A stretch of DNA of 64,000 nucleotides from Yamagishiella unicocca. Lineage: Eukaryota > Chlorophyta > Chlorophyceae > Chlamydomonadales > Volvocaceae. The notes beneath the pieces were generated by a model. It was not told the DNA's origin. It ran no database searches and worked only from the letters and a program-made list of their open reading frames with translations. Where the stretch lies: NCBI GenBank assembly GCA_003116995.1, contig BDSL01000030.1, positions 496,001-560,000 of the forward strand, given 5' to 3'. A program made the position numbers and the translations under genes. The number at the start of each line of letters is the position of its first letter. Position 1 is the stretch's first letter. Of the stretch, positions 1-11,625 are shown piece after piece.

Positions 1-377
1 GACGATCCAGTCAACCACGTGCGCCTCCGACGCGCAGCTCCCCCCGCTGTCTTCCTAACCTCCCTCCGCATCCTACGAAATCTGCACCTAGGCAGAGAAC
101 ACGTCCCAGACCCTCCACTCCCTCCCCTGCACTGCGGACAGTATTCGATTGCACACACATCCTATCCGCTCTCACGTCTGCACCTGCCTGCCATCCTCCT
201 GCGCGTGTGATTCTTTGCTCAGGCCGCCAGCCCTGCGTTCTCTAAGCTCTGCTGCACGTCTCCACAACCTGCTCCCCTAAACGCCCACTACAACGATCCG
301 CTCAAGCCCGCTTACCATCGCACTACCCCAAGCCCCAGGAGCCCTTCCCAATCCTCGGTGGCGCAGCTGCGCTCCCG
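1..377. other. 3' flank of UBX gene, no gene seen
   Basis: This stretch lies downstream of the UBX gene stop codon on the minus strand. I see only short open frames without recognisable protein sequence. It may hold the 3' UTR of that gene. I found no clear TGTAA polyadenylation signal on the minus strand here. Confidence 0.4.
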
Positions 378-3300
378 TCAATCTCCCAGCTTGATCGCCA
401 GCATAGCCCCCGCTACTCCCGCAGCGTCCAGCGTCTGATCTGGGTCCGCCAGCGTCTGACCTCCAGGCGCCGCGTGGGAGATGATGAGTCTGCGCCGGCA
501 GGCCGGGGCGCGCGGGGAGGGGGAGACGTGTGAGGGAAGCAAGGGGCTGAATGAGGGGGTTGCGCAGAGCCTGGACAAGAGAAGGGAGACAAGGCAACAC
601 CCGCCACGGTACGACTGCCCGCATGCTGTCCTGCTATGGCGCCTGGAGTGCAGCCACTGGCAGCCCTCCTCCGCCCTTAACCCTGCGCACCCCACTTGCA
701 GGTTGGACGCGTGACGGTGACGCCAGTCCTCCCTTTACGTGGCCTACTCCGGCACCTCCGCCAGCATTTCCCCCATAACCCCAACCCCGACGGGTCGCGT
801 TTCAGGGACCTCGTCCCCAACTGCGTACCTGCGCCCCGCCGCCGCCTCTGGCACACTTGCCATCCCTAGGTCGAACAGCGCCCGCACTGGGTCGGTCCGG
901 CGGAAGCGCCGGGTCACGCGCGCGCCGTCTGGCATACGGAGCGCCACCCGCACCGCCTCGGGGTCGCCCTCCGCGGGCTCGGGGGGCACCCGGGAGAGGG
1001 CCTCCGCGGCCACCTGCGGGCGGGAGGGTTGGGAGGAGACCCGTGGGTCGGTACGTAGACAGAAATAATACCGACAAGGGAAAAAAGGTTGGGACCCTCG
1101 TTTGTGGGGTGAAGGTTTCGGGGCGAGGGGTAACTCTGGCTAGCTGGTGGGAGAGAAGCGAGGGCGCGAATGACTGGCAACGGGAACGGCCCAGGCCAGG
1201 CGCCACTCAGAACACTGGTGCCGAACTGCACACTGTGATCCGCCGGGTCATCCTCTCCCCCTCAGCCACCTGATTCCCGTGCTAGCCTGCCGCCGACATC
1301 ACCCAACCCTGTCCTGCCCCGCTCCAGCCTTGCTGACCCCACTCCCTCCCCTCCCACCTCCTCGGGGGATTTCTTGCTGCTGGCCGCCACATCAGCTGCC
1401 GCGTCCACTGCCGCCTGCCGCTCCGCCGCCTTGATCTGCTCCCAGATGGCCGCCTCGTCCAGGTCGTCCAGGGACCCGGGTCCGCCGTCCTCGTCCATAG
1501 CGGCAACACCCGCACCGCTGGAGGCCCCCGCGCCCGCCTCCTCCCTCTCCATGGACATGGCAATAGCTAGCGCCAGCTCCTCATCCTCTGTCATGGGGAC
1601 ACGTGTGGCTGCGGCTGCGGGGGCGGCTGCGGCTGCGGCGGCCGACGCTGTCGCCTTGCGTTTCATGTTCGTCTGCGCCAAGTTGGCCGCGCCTGGTGTA
1701 GAAAGGGGGAAGCATTTGAGCTGGGGTAAGGCGGATGTCTGGAGTATGCGCCGGCGGATCCCGTCAGGGCAGCATACACGCCAGCGGTGGAGTGGAGTCG
1801 GGAGTGGATGCGCGCTACGGGCAGCACCCGTGGTGACAGGGGGGGGTGACCGCGCTATTGGCTAAGCGCATCGCACAGCGGCGACAAGCATCTTCAACAC
1901 CGCCAGGGTTACGTACATTGGTACAGGGTGCTTTTACCGCACATATATCCCTACCGTAGTCGGCACGATTACGTTCCTCAACCCGCCATAAAGGCCCGGT
2001 AGCTTCCGTTCCGGCACTAGGACCACCATCCCCGTGCTCACTGCACCCGCGAGCATGGCAACACGCGACTGACGGTCCCTATCGCCACGGCCCCCATGCG
2101 CAGAGCGCCACCCGTAAACAGCCCCCTTTCCCGCTCCGCCTGCTCGCAAATCGCCGCACAGCCTTCACTTGCTTGGCCCCCTACCCATGTCGTGTAACCG
2201 GTTCTTTTCCGCCACCCCTCTTTTCCGCACCCAGCCCGGCTCCCTTTCCGCACCCGCGTCAAGGGGCCCGTGGTCCATGAATGGCACCAGCTCCTCCATC
2301 AGCTTTTCCGCGTCTATGAACCCAGATCGCTGCCACAGCTGCGCCCCCGTGGTGGGGTCCACCACCAGGATGGCGGGACAGGGGCTGGAGCTGCCAGCCT
2401 GGGAGCCCAGCCGATAGGCCTTGATCAGCGCGCGACCGTCGGCGCTGTTCTCGTGTGTCTGTGAGCAGTGTGGCAGGGTGGCGGCGGGTCCGGTTAGGAG
2501 TCCACAGCGGCAGGGCTGGCACCACCGTGACTGACGCAGCTGATACGCCCGTGGTGATAATGGTTGACGGCTCTGGTGGCAGAGGTGCTGCGTCACATTT
2601 CAACGCATGCCCTTGCCTTTACTGTTATTATCTGGTAACAAAAGTGAGCCTACGGGACCCCGCGCTATGGTGGCTCGGGTATGCTCGACCACCATGCCTT
2701 CGATTCCCGTCGCCCCTCCAACGAGACACATTCCCTTCACCTGGTAGAACACGAACGTGCCCTTGAGGACCTCCTTGAGTGCCTCTTGCGACCACGTATC
2801 GCGGTTGAGGCGGTGGCTTGCAAACTCGGTAGCTGACTGGACATTGAGCAGCAGCCATTTGCCTTCAGCAGTGGCGCGTGCTTTGGCCAGCTCCGCATTG
2901 CCGCTAAAAACCAGGTCGGCTGGCAGCTTGAACAGGCCGGACAGGCCCTGGGCGCCGCCAGCGGCTGCCGCGGCATCACTCGATGTTGCAGCACCACTTG
3001 ACTGTGCCGCCGCGGCCGCCGCTGTCTCGGCTCTGAAGTCGCGGAAAACATCGACTTGTGAGCTCTGAGGCGGCGGGCGGCCACTAAGGCCGTGATAATG
3101 GTACATGGCCCGTGGGTCAAAGTCGTCGCCGTACAAACGCTCGATCTTAGAGGGCAAGGGCGCACGGACGCCGTCCTCAAAACTGCCGTCGGTGCCCCTG
3201 CCCCCGAGTTGGCCGGCCCCACCGCCTCCTCCGGTGCCGCCAGAGGCCGCTGCATCTGCGCCGCTGCCGCCGCCCCCACCCCGGTCGCCACCGACGTTGC

Positions 3301-3436
3301 CCTCAGCGGCGAAGAACAAATTCACAGCGTCCTCCAAGACGAAATTAGCCGCCTCGAGCATTTGGATGGCTATGTTGTCGTCAGCACCCGTGATCGCCAT
3401 AAAATTGGCGACTACGTCGCCTCCCCCGTCAGCCAT
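378..3436 (-). CDS. UBXN7-like UBA-UAS-UIM-UBX ubiquitin/p97 adaptor
   Basis: Five exons join in frame: 3436-2741, 2458-2254, 1692-1358, 1013-829 and 489-378 (about 510 residues). The order is a UBA-like N-terminus (MADGGGDVVANFMAITGADD, start of the helical UBA), a Gly/Ala linker, a UAS thioredoxin-like domain (from about DLVFSGNAELAKARATAEGK to the SGFIDAEKLMEELVPF region), a ubiquitin-interacting motif (TEDEELALAIAMSMEREE) and a C-terminal UBX fold ending LAIKLGD. This is the full domain order of human UBXN7 and related plant PUX proteins, which link ubiquitylated substrates to the p97/CDC48 ATPase. The ATG at 3436 is preferred because the upstream in-frame codon at 3475 is TTG. The UBX loop that normally carries Phe-Pro-Arg reads GRRLIISHAAPGG, so the canonical p97-contact FPR is absent in this model. 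Domain calls are strong; CDC48 binding is inferred from the family. Confidence 0.88.
1026..1058 (-). repeat. Intron-end repeat, family B (acceptor side)
   Basis: In UBX intron 3, just upstream of its acceptor, the transcript strand contains CACGGGTCTCCTCCCAACCC. This is close to the acceptor-side family B copies in RAD50 introns 5 and 18. Confidence 0.5.
2190..2208 (-). repeat. Intron-end repeat, family A (donor side)
   Basis: AAAAGAACCGGTTACACGA lies on the transcript strand about 45 bases inside UBX intron 2. The same core CCGGTTACACGAC occurs 25-35 bases inside RAD50 introns 15 and 20. Confidence 0.6.
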
Positions 3437-3970
3437 GTCTGCAGATGTGGTATTATCCTTAAAACAGATGTCCAACCGAGGTTGTATGGCCTATGACGGC
3501 GCAATAGGCGTTTCGGTGGCCTAAGCTGTCCGCACAGTCCCGAGTCTCAATTGGACTCCGTGGCTGCAAGGTATGGATAGATCCGCGTTACAGTGAATAT
3601 GATACCCGAAGCAGTCTGGCGTTGATGCGCGATGTGGGGCAAGCTACGGTTAACTCAAAATGGCGAATTTGTGTTATCAACAACGTTGCTCTTCAGTAAG
3701 TTCGATTTGCCACGCAGCATCCTAGACGCAACGCCAAGGTTCGCAGGAAGCTTTATTACCGGGATGGCGTCAAAGCAAGTTCCAGAATGCAGATGCATTC
3801 AACCTGTACTGCGACAGTTTGCGCCTGACCAACGCAGACAACCTTTTTATCGCTTAGACACCATATCTACCGCCTTCAAAATTGGTACTCGTGACGTGCC
3901 CGTTGTCAATCGGTTGCTTAGGTCATGCTTTCCTGACGATTCCGGTATCCATCTCCACTACGGAGCTGCA
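3437..3970. promoter_or_regulatory. Divergent promoter region, UBX / C5orf34-like
   Basis: The 534 bases between two divergent start codons must hold both promoters and 5' UTRs. The downstream half is more AT-rich than the flanking coding sequence. I see no convincing TATA box. An open frame runs through from 3632 into the C5orf34-like gene, but its first 113 codons show no family similarity. Confidence 0.4.
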
Positions 3971-5998
3971 ATGTCGACACCATCCAGTGTTACAAGCATA
4001 GACCTTCCAGAACTATGTAGGGTTTGCATTCTTCGAGATGCACGCGCAAAGGCGACCTTTTCAGATAATACCATCCTCGTGACCAATAGCACTGGCAGCT
4101 CGTTCCTGATCACAACTCCCGACGGGCGATCAACGCGTCAGCTTAGTGAATATGCGCTTACACGTCATAGCCCTTTGCTAGCCGCTGTCCTGGAGTTCCG
4201 CAACATGCATGTGGAACTTCCATGCTTCTGCAAGCCGCTGGCACGTGTTCTGCGGTCCAGCTTCACCCTTGGTTATCTGGTACGTGACACCACGTGGCCT
4301 ACTCCATCCCACGCGGTAGAGGCCGGTCTAGCTCAAGCCCAGCCGGACGGCAAGTTGGTGTTGAGCAGCGAGGACGGCGTGGCACAAATTGTCCTGCACG
4401 GTCACCACCGCCGCTTCGCCGTCTGCTACCCGCTTCTAGTCGCGGAGCGACCGCAGGAGGCCAAGTACGAGTACGTCTGGCAAACCCAGGTTTTCAGCGT
4501 GGCAAGCCACCCTGCGCGATGGCAACCCGCTGTGCGCGCATCACTTCTTGCGGCAGCCCAGCTTGGACAGACTGTTGACGCCGCTTTGGTAGAACTTGAA
4601 CAGCAACACAAACACCTTTGTGATGAGAGTCCTCCAGATCGTGCTGCCGCCCTGCTGTTGAGTTCCGACGATGACGTCTTCGCAAGCCGGCAGATGGACA
4701 GCCGAGCCGCACTGGCCAGCAGCGATGTGGGAGGCAGCCATGGCTCGGGGGCACCGTCAAGTCGGCGCAGCGTGTTACCGCGCGCAGATGACTGCATGCG
4801 CGCCGGGCTTGCTGAGCAGCTCCGGTCGGACGAGTGGTGGGGCGAGCCATCCCTCTCGCTGCTGCCCCCTGAGGATGTGCTCTGGTTCGAGTGGACGCCG
4901 CATGCTACGTACCAGTTCCTGCCAGAGGCCGGCGAGGTGGAGGTGTGGGTGCACGCCGACGAGTCTTGCATGGTGTCGACTCGAGGCGGAAGGTTCCTGG
5001 CGCATTCTAAGGACTCGGAAACGGGAGGACAGCTGTACGCAGCCAACTGCGTTCCAGACGCCGTGTGGAGCCGGGACCAGGCATGCCGCTACCCTCTTGC
5101 CTCACTGGCCGCCCATGCCCTCAAGCTGAGGTGCGCGAAGCAAGGAATGCGACGGATGTCGCGACTATCCACCTGCCAGCGGCACCCCAATAATGACAGT
5201 GTCGGGCTAGGGCTGCACCTCCGGGCATTCCGCATCACGTAAATGCTTCCCAGCCATGCCGATCGCACGTGCCGCGTATCCTTCCAGGCTTGTGTATCGA
5301 CTTAACGCCGGAAGTACCCATATGCTGCTGCACATGTCTGCCGCAGGTCGCACAACACGACGCTGACAGCAGCCGTAGCAGCGCGCCTACCTGCAGCTGC
5401 CGCGGATAACCTTCGATCACTGGGCACACGAGGCAAGGGACCGGGTGGCTGCGTTGTGGGGGACGACCTGTTCGCGGCGGCGTCCACAGCCATCACCGAG
5501 GAGAGCTGCGTGGAGGGACACGGCCAGTTCACTGCCTACGAGGACGGCCGCGTGCGCGCCTGCTTCGACGACCGGACCATCCTGCACATGTCGGCGGCGC
5601 AGTCGCACTGCAAGGTGGTGCAGCCGGATGGCAAAGTGGTGGTGGTGGCGGTGGCCAACCCGGTCGGAGTGGAGCGCCATGTGGCAGCGGCAGTGGAGTA
5701 TGCGCGATGGGCATTCAAGACCCCGGCGGAGCGATCGCAAGAGCTACGCCAGCAGGCTCGGGTGCGTGCTGAGATACTCAACTCGCAGCGCATGGCACAG
5801 ATGTGCGAGTACTCTGCAACGCGGGCCTTGCCTGCACAGGGTGCGCAACCTTTGCAGCGCAGTCCTGGCGGCGAGGAGGGCTTTGCGCCGGATGCGCCCG
5901 CGGGCATGTCCACGGCAGATGGTGGCATGACGATGGACCGGCAAGCGATGATCGAGAAGCTACTGAGCGCAAATGCGCGTTTATTGGAGAGGCTATAA
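3971..5998 (+). CDS. C5orf34-like protein
   Basis: Two exons, 3971-5130 and 5347-5998, join through a split AGG codon to give about 603 residues; the human protein C5orf34 is about 640. The N-terminal block (VCILRDARAKATFSDNTILV, then LLAAVLEFRNMHVELPC) and a middle block (WQTQVFSVASHPARWQPAV) match the vertebrate C5orf34 pattern in order and spacing. The C-terminal block (FTAYEDGRVRACFDDRTILH, then VVQPDGKVVVVAVANP) does too. I chose the ATG at 3971 because similarity begins about 17 codons after it and the longer in-frame extension to 3632 looks non-coding. The function of this family is not established to my knowledge, so I assign none. A serine-rich, probably disordered segment (about residues 230-290) separates the N- and C-terminal parts. 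Family identity is from recognition, not a search. Confidence 0.78.
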
Positions 5999-6074
5999 CG
6001 ACGGTTGCCAGCCTGCTTTAACGGTCCCCAAAGCTTTGCCTGTGAATTTACCATTCTTGTATCACCCACCCACC

Positions 6075-6079
6075 TGTAA
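6075..6079 (+). terminator. TGTAA polyadenylation signal
   Basis: A TGTAA lies 77 bases after the stop codon of the C5orf34-like gene. TGTAA is the usual green-algal polyadenylation signal, and the spacing is typical. Confidence 0.6.
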
Positions 6080-8269
6080 ATGATCCTTACTTGTCACCAT
6101 TGGTAACTCATTTTCTCGTGGACCAATGTGTATTTTGCCGCATAGCCGCGGTGATAGCCTTGGTTTGACAGGACATACACCAGGCTTACGTGTACTCGGA
6201 CTCTGCAAGAGCGCGACCTGCCAGGGGCGTACTGACTTGGAAGAGATGCTATTATAGGACGTTCCGGACGCCTGCGTGCGTAGACCTGCAGCACGCGTGT
6301 TATGTAATGGACGTACACGTGTGCCTGTGATTACGTTCGATATTTGCTTCGGGAGCACCGCACGTTGGCCGACAAATACGTCGTAGAACCACTCAATGAA
6401 CATTAACCACTACCATGTGTCTACGTTTAAGAGCCCGATCAAATAGCAAGCGCCCAACCGCCTGGGAAAGTGCCGTATGGGCAAAATCCCCAGTTGTGTG
6501 GACAATAGGTGCGGGTCGCTACTACGCAAGCGACTTTGGCGTGGCCATTAGCACTGCTTCTCGCTGCTCCGTTCGTTGTCGTCTATGGTAATTATGGCAG
6601 TAGAAGTGCGTTATGGTATGTGTGACAAAAAGCGTGATGGGAAAGGGACGTAGAAGGTTGTCAACGATGAGGGTTTGTCATCGGTGTAGAAACGACACCA
6701 TGGTTTTAACTTCGAGGCGAGCACCTAGGTGCTCGCCACCAACTGTATATCCTCCGAACCCATGATCATGCGTGAGCTGGTGGCAAGCACAAATTGTAGT
6801 AAACACGTCCGTTTTGCCAGTACGACCGGAAATTTCTGGCACACACGTTCTCCGGCTATCGATGGCGGTTTAATGAATGTCATTACATAGGACCTTGCCT
6901 CGTACGCCGGCGCTGTCTTCACTCCCCCTGGGGGCAACGGTCAAGCTAACCATGCTCGGTCTGTGCTGAGCACTAGCAGAAGGTTCGTGGCTTTGCATGA
7001 CAGGGTCAATTTCTTTCGTATTTGGTACGAGATGCTAGTGTGGCACCTTAAGCATACACAGACAACGGTTAGCTAGGATAACTTGGCCTGCAGTTTTGTC
7101 AGCTGGAAACTGCAGTACTATGTGCTTGCCCATTGTTTTGCTGTCTGCTTTCTACCCCGGCCAAATAGTCAGCATTAGCTGATTTCACTTAGATGTCATG
7201 TAACCGTCACATGCCGCGCAACTGGCGCCTGCATGTGCTGGGCTAACCACGTTACTGAGGCGCATGTGGAATGGGAGATATAACATTGCATGTGCCACTC
7301 CTCAATCTTTTTCTCATTTCTTTTTCTTCCATGGATTTCGGCAGGAAAGGGAGTCTATCGACGATAACATCTCTCAACGCATAGTTCCAAGGGCCATCGA
7401 CATGAGTCGTTACCGATGCAACGGAAGTAACGACACACGCTAATTCAACCGCATCGAACTGACGCATGGTAGGAATAGCGCATGCGATGCTTGTTGGGGG
7501 CCGTAAGACATGCGGCTCGCTAGGAAAGCGCTACAACTAGCATTCCCGAGAAGGGGATCATCCACAAATTGGGGACGGTCATTGATAGTCAAGCTTTGAA
7601 GGGCCCACCCGCCCATATTAGCCGACCGTATCGATCTAGGTCTCTGTACAGCCGTTCAGGCAACCCATGCACTTCCTCTCACCCTCTATCCGCACTCTAC
7701 AGCGCTGCCCTCGTGCTAGGGCACGCAAGGAACTGCCAAACAGCACCCCGTTTCATCCAGGCAACTCTCAAGCCGTCACTTAACATAATGTTCATACGGT
7801 GTCCAACCTCAGCCTAAGTCCGCCCTAATCGGCCAGGAAAGCGAATGCGTGCGTACGCAGTATTGCTACCTCCTGCGTGCGCAACCTGCGCGCATTAGCA
7901 AGCTTCCGCGAAGCGAGCGAAGCACATCCATTCCACGATCCGACATGCGACGCCTAGTCAAGGAGCTGCGATTTATGGACGGGGAGGGCGACGGGCAGTC
8001 GAAAGTAGTCAGATATCAGCATGACCCGAAACTTAAATGCAGCGTAGCAATAAGAAGTGTATCCACGTAGCGCAAAAGAGACAACCGATACTGGATACGA
8101 ACTATGAAAAGCATTAGTCAGGCCCGGTCCAAGGAGAAGTAAACGGGATGCAAAATCCAAAGAGAAGTTAACGGGACGCAATGCGGTTAGCTCAGGGGAG
8201 AACAGACAACGCGAGGGGGCGTATGTATATCCAAGTACACCCAAGCATACCCAATAATACCCGACCGAC
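6080..8269. other. Gene-poor lower-GC interval
   Basis: This stretch of about 2.2 kb has visibly lower GC than the genes on either side. It holds only short open frames with no protein-like composition on either strand. I recognise no transposon terminus, RNA gene or long repeat. The part next to 8270 should contain the last few Ran codons and the Ran 3' UTR. Confidence 0.5.
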
Positions 8270-9011
8270 CTCGTCATCGTCGTCATGCGGTAAAGGCGCC
8301 AGAGCTGCTGCCTCAAGCTCCACCTCGTTCCGCCGCTGCTCGTCGAGGTCGATAACCACCTCGGGCGGGGGCAGCGCGACCTCCTCGACGAAGACCAGGT
8401 GGGGGTCACCGGTTAGCTTGCGGGCCAGGTACAGGAACGGCTTCTCGTAGTTGTAGTTTGACTTAGCCGAGATCTCGTAGTATTGCAAGTTCTTTTTCCT
8501 GTGGAAGGTGACCTGCTTGGGCTTCACTTGGCGGTTCTTGACGTCCACCTGCGAGCCAAATTGCCGCCAATCCGGCGGCCGGCAGTCAGCCTCCATGGGA
8601 GCCGCGGTACTGGCCCACATTTTTACATACCTTGTTGCCACAGAGAACGATAGGAATGTTCTCGCAGACGCGGCAGAGGTCGCGGTGCCAGGTGGGAACG
8701 TTCTTGTAGGTCAAGCGCGAAGTCACGTCGAACATGATAATAGCGCTCTGTCCGTGAATGTAATACCCATCGCGCAGGCCGCCGAACTTCTCCTGGCCAG
8801 CCGTATCCCAGCAATAGAAGCGAATCTTGCCGCGGTTAGTAGAGAAGTCCAGTGGCCGCACCTCCACACCAATCGTGGGCTCATACTTCTTCTCGAACTC
8901 GCCCGTAATATGGCGCTTTACGAAGGTAGTCTTGCCGGTACCACCATCTCCAACTAGCACCAGTTTAAAGGCGGGCACGCCCTCAGGAGTAACTTGGCCC
9001 GGCAGGGCCAT
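8270..9011 (-). CDS. RAN: Ran small GTPase (3' end unresolved)
   Basis: Exons 9011-8631 and 8548-8270 join in phase 0 and encode 220 residues of a near-canonical Ran. Ran cycles between GTP and GDP to drive nucleocytoplasmic transport and spindle assembly. Visible motifs are G1 [12 protein letters not shown], the switch II motif [21 protein letters not shown]4 [14 protein letters not shown]5 [20 protein letters not shown] and the acidic tail PLPHDDDDE. The [13 protein letters not shown] segment and the acidic C-terminus separate it from Rab and Rho proteins. A possible donor (GAG|GTCGGT) at 8270 suggests a tiny last exon that I could not place. If that intron is not real, the frame runs 22 codons further with non-Ran sequence. 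The remainder is certain. Confidence 0.95.
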
Positions 9012-11590
9012 GGTGGCGGAGCGGAAGGATCTGCTTAAAGATCTGCGGCGGTGCCGGCTATAAGGAGGCTTCGAAGGCTTCAAGTCCCCAGGAGGGTCTA
9101 GGACACCCTAATGATACGAGTGAACGCTCAAGTGATGCACAGAATGACCGCCCAAAATTCATTCAAGTCGGCGACCTTTCCTAGAGTGTACGACAAGTCG
9201 GCCAAGCCCGCGCTTTCTGCACATGCAGCTAAGCTGAAATTTGCTTTTGAAATAATAAACGTGTGTATCTTGAAAATAGACATATTGGTACTGGCTATTA
9301 TAGACTCCGGCACTGACTGCCTCACTGTCGCCTTTGCGCTATGGTGGAAATCCTACATAGCCCAGATGCAAGAGCCTACCATATCTTAGACTGTTGGATC
9401 AGCTAGTTACTTAATGGACCCATTTGCGATGGTGACGAAATATGCGGTGTGCATATGTATGGGATTCGGGACGGTATAGCTGATAGCCGGCGCATGTGTC
9501 CACTGCGAAGCTGCAGCGTGGGAAAAGCAAGAGGAAGAAGGTTTGGGCGCTGGCGGTGAGCCAGGGGGAGACCCCAACGAACACTCGACCTAAATCACCC
9601 AGCACGGTTGCGGCGCCGCTGCCGCCGCTGCCGTCGCTGCCGCCACGGTTTCCACTACTCCCGCAACAGGGGCTATTAGATAGAAGGGCAGCGTCTTTAG
9701 GCAGCTTCCGACACCGCAATGCGATTTAACGGGCAGCAGGCAACAGCCGGCAACGGCCAACATACGACCAGGTAGGTCAGTCAAGGCCCTGGGCCTGATC
9801 GACCCTCACTTGTCCCTTACCTTGCCCCTCCACCTTCCATGCACGTAATTAGGACTGCCAGCACCATATTCACAATCGCCAATCGGGCCGGCAACCAGAC
9901 CTTCTTCATAGTCCTCGAGTACAGTCGTAAGTCACATTCCCTACCGAACTGAAGTCCAGCAACGACCCTGGTCATGATCCCCGCCCAGGCTGCAGTTCTA
10001 TCCCCTAGCCCGACAGTCCACATCCCCATCTTCATATCGCCATCTTCTTCGACATTCCCCATCACGAACCCGTTTCAATCCTCACCATTCTCTACATCTT
10101 GCCACATTACGTGCCCATTCCGGATATACCCGTGACATATGCCCCACCACTTGGCTACTTAGTATGTGGGCTCAAGCGATAGCAGTGGCACGACGTAACG
10201 TCTGCTTGCCCAATGATCTGTGTGTTTACTTTGTTTAAGGCAAATCGTCGAGTCAGCCTGCGTAGCGCTGCAGTGGAAGCTGCCACAAGGCGGTCGACCG
10301 AAATGGCAAGAGGTGCTTCTGGATGTTGAACGTGCATATACCGACTTAGTTGCACGAGCAGCCTTGCCGTCCTCCGGCGACGTACAGCTGTGGGGGTACA
10401 TGCTACCCCTAGCCACGTTAAACCCATGCATCTTATTTGGCTTGCGCGGGGACCCTCCGGTACGTTCCAGCGATGGCAACCTGGTGTGACGCTGGCGCAA
10501 ACCACCTCAACTCCTCTGTACTACTTGTAGAGAGGAAAGGCGGGGCAGACTCGTCTAGTAATGAGTCAGATGCACCTTTTGAAGTAACGGTTCAAGGGGT
10601 AAGGCAATATTGACAGGTCAAACGGTGCACCCACTCCCTTATGCAACATAGCACGCCAAATAGCATTTTCATCGCCCCGTCCCTCGCTTCTGTAGCTGCT
10701 CCAGCCACGTGTACGGTATGCCACGCGCCTCATCAAATACCCGGCAGCCTGATTCATTGCCAAGGAGCAAGCTGCTGCAGTGTCCACGCATTTGGGCTAC
10801 TTGCCTTTACTTCGCTGTCCTTCCACCGCGAACACACGCAGCAAGTACCTCATGCCAACTGCTGCGGAATTTACAGGTCGAGCAGGAACTATATGTATAC
10901 CATTATATTCGAGGTGCCAAGGTAGCGCAAACCATGCCAACCAAACGCTATGCAGCAATGCAGGCGGTCGTGGTGGCCGTTGGTTGCGACCTATTAGGAT
11001 GTCCAACGCAGGCCACAAAGCTACAGCATTTAGCAAGCAAGCAAGCGCAGGACGAGTCGTCGAGAACGAAGAAATGTAGCAGAATCGCAAGTCCGCAACA
11101 TGCAGCGAACACATCACATTTGTATGTTGCCACCGGGCAACGCGTCTATGTGCTGTGAAGCCACCACCCTGGTATACCAAGCAGGCACTAGCGTACGCAC
11201 CAAATCTAAGCGGTACGTCCCATGCGGCACGCACCAAAGTACGCACGACGGCATGCACAGTGGTTGGTCAATAGCCCACTCTCCGCTGCACGGAGCAGGC
11301 CACGCCGCCAGGGCAAGATAACTGCAGCTGCTCGGCGACAGCATAGTAGGGGCACAAGGACGTCCTCATCTGCTGCTTGACAGTCCGAAAACGCGCGGTT
11401 GCTTAGCACACCTCGCCAAACAATGATCCACATGCAGGACACCAGCGCCCGCAGCACTCACACCCTACTCCGCTGCAGGCTAGGGCCGGCAAACACAGAC
11501 CTGCGGGATGGCACGAAGCGAAGAGCTCTGTACCTTGCAAGCTACATACGCTAGAGACCGGGAGCCAGAAGATTCGTATTCAGCACATGT
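9012..11590. other. Interval with no confident gene
   Basis: This holds the Ran 5' flank and about 2.5 kb with no recognised product. A plus-strand frame at 10220-10489 (89 codons) and another at 9496-9729 have somewhat protein-like composition, but no motif, no clear splice partners and no family I recognise. The final exons of the helical-repeat gene, on the minus strand, may lie in the right-hand part. Confidence 0.4.
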
Positions 11591-11625
11591 TCCCACAGTT
11601 AGTCGGTGTCACGAGGCCTGCACAC

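Noticed and set aside
3632..3970. N-terminal extension of the C5orf34-like frame
   Set aside because: In frame, but no similarity, lower-GC composition and a better start at 3971 beside the conserved block.
10220..10489. 89-codon plus-strand frame with fairly normal composition
   Set aside because: No recognisable domain, no splice partners and no conserved motif; kept only as part of an unassigned interval.
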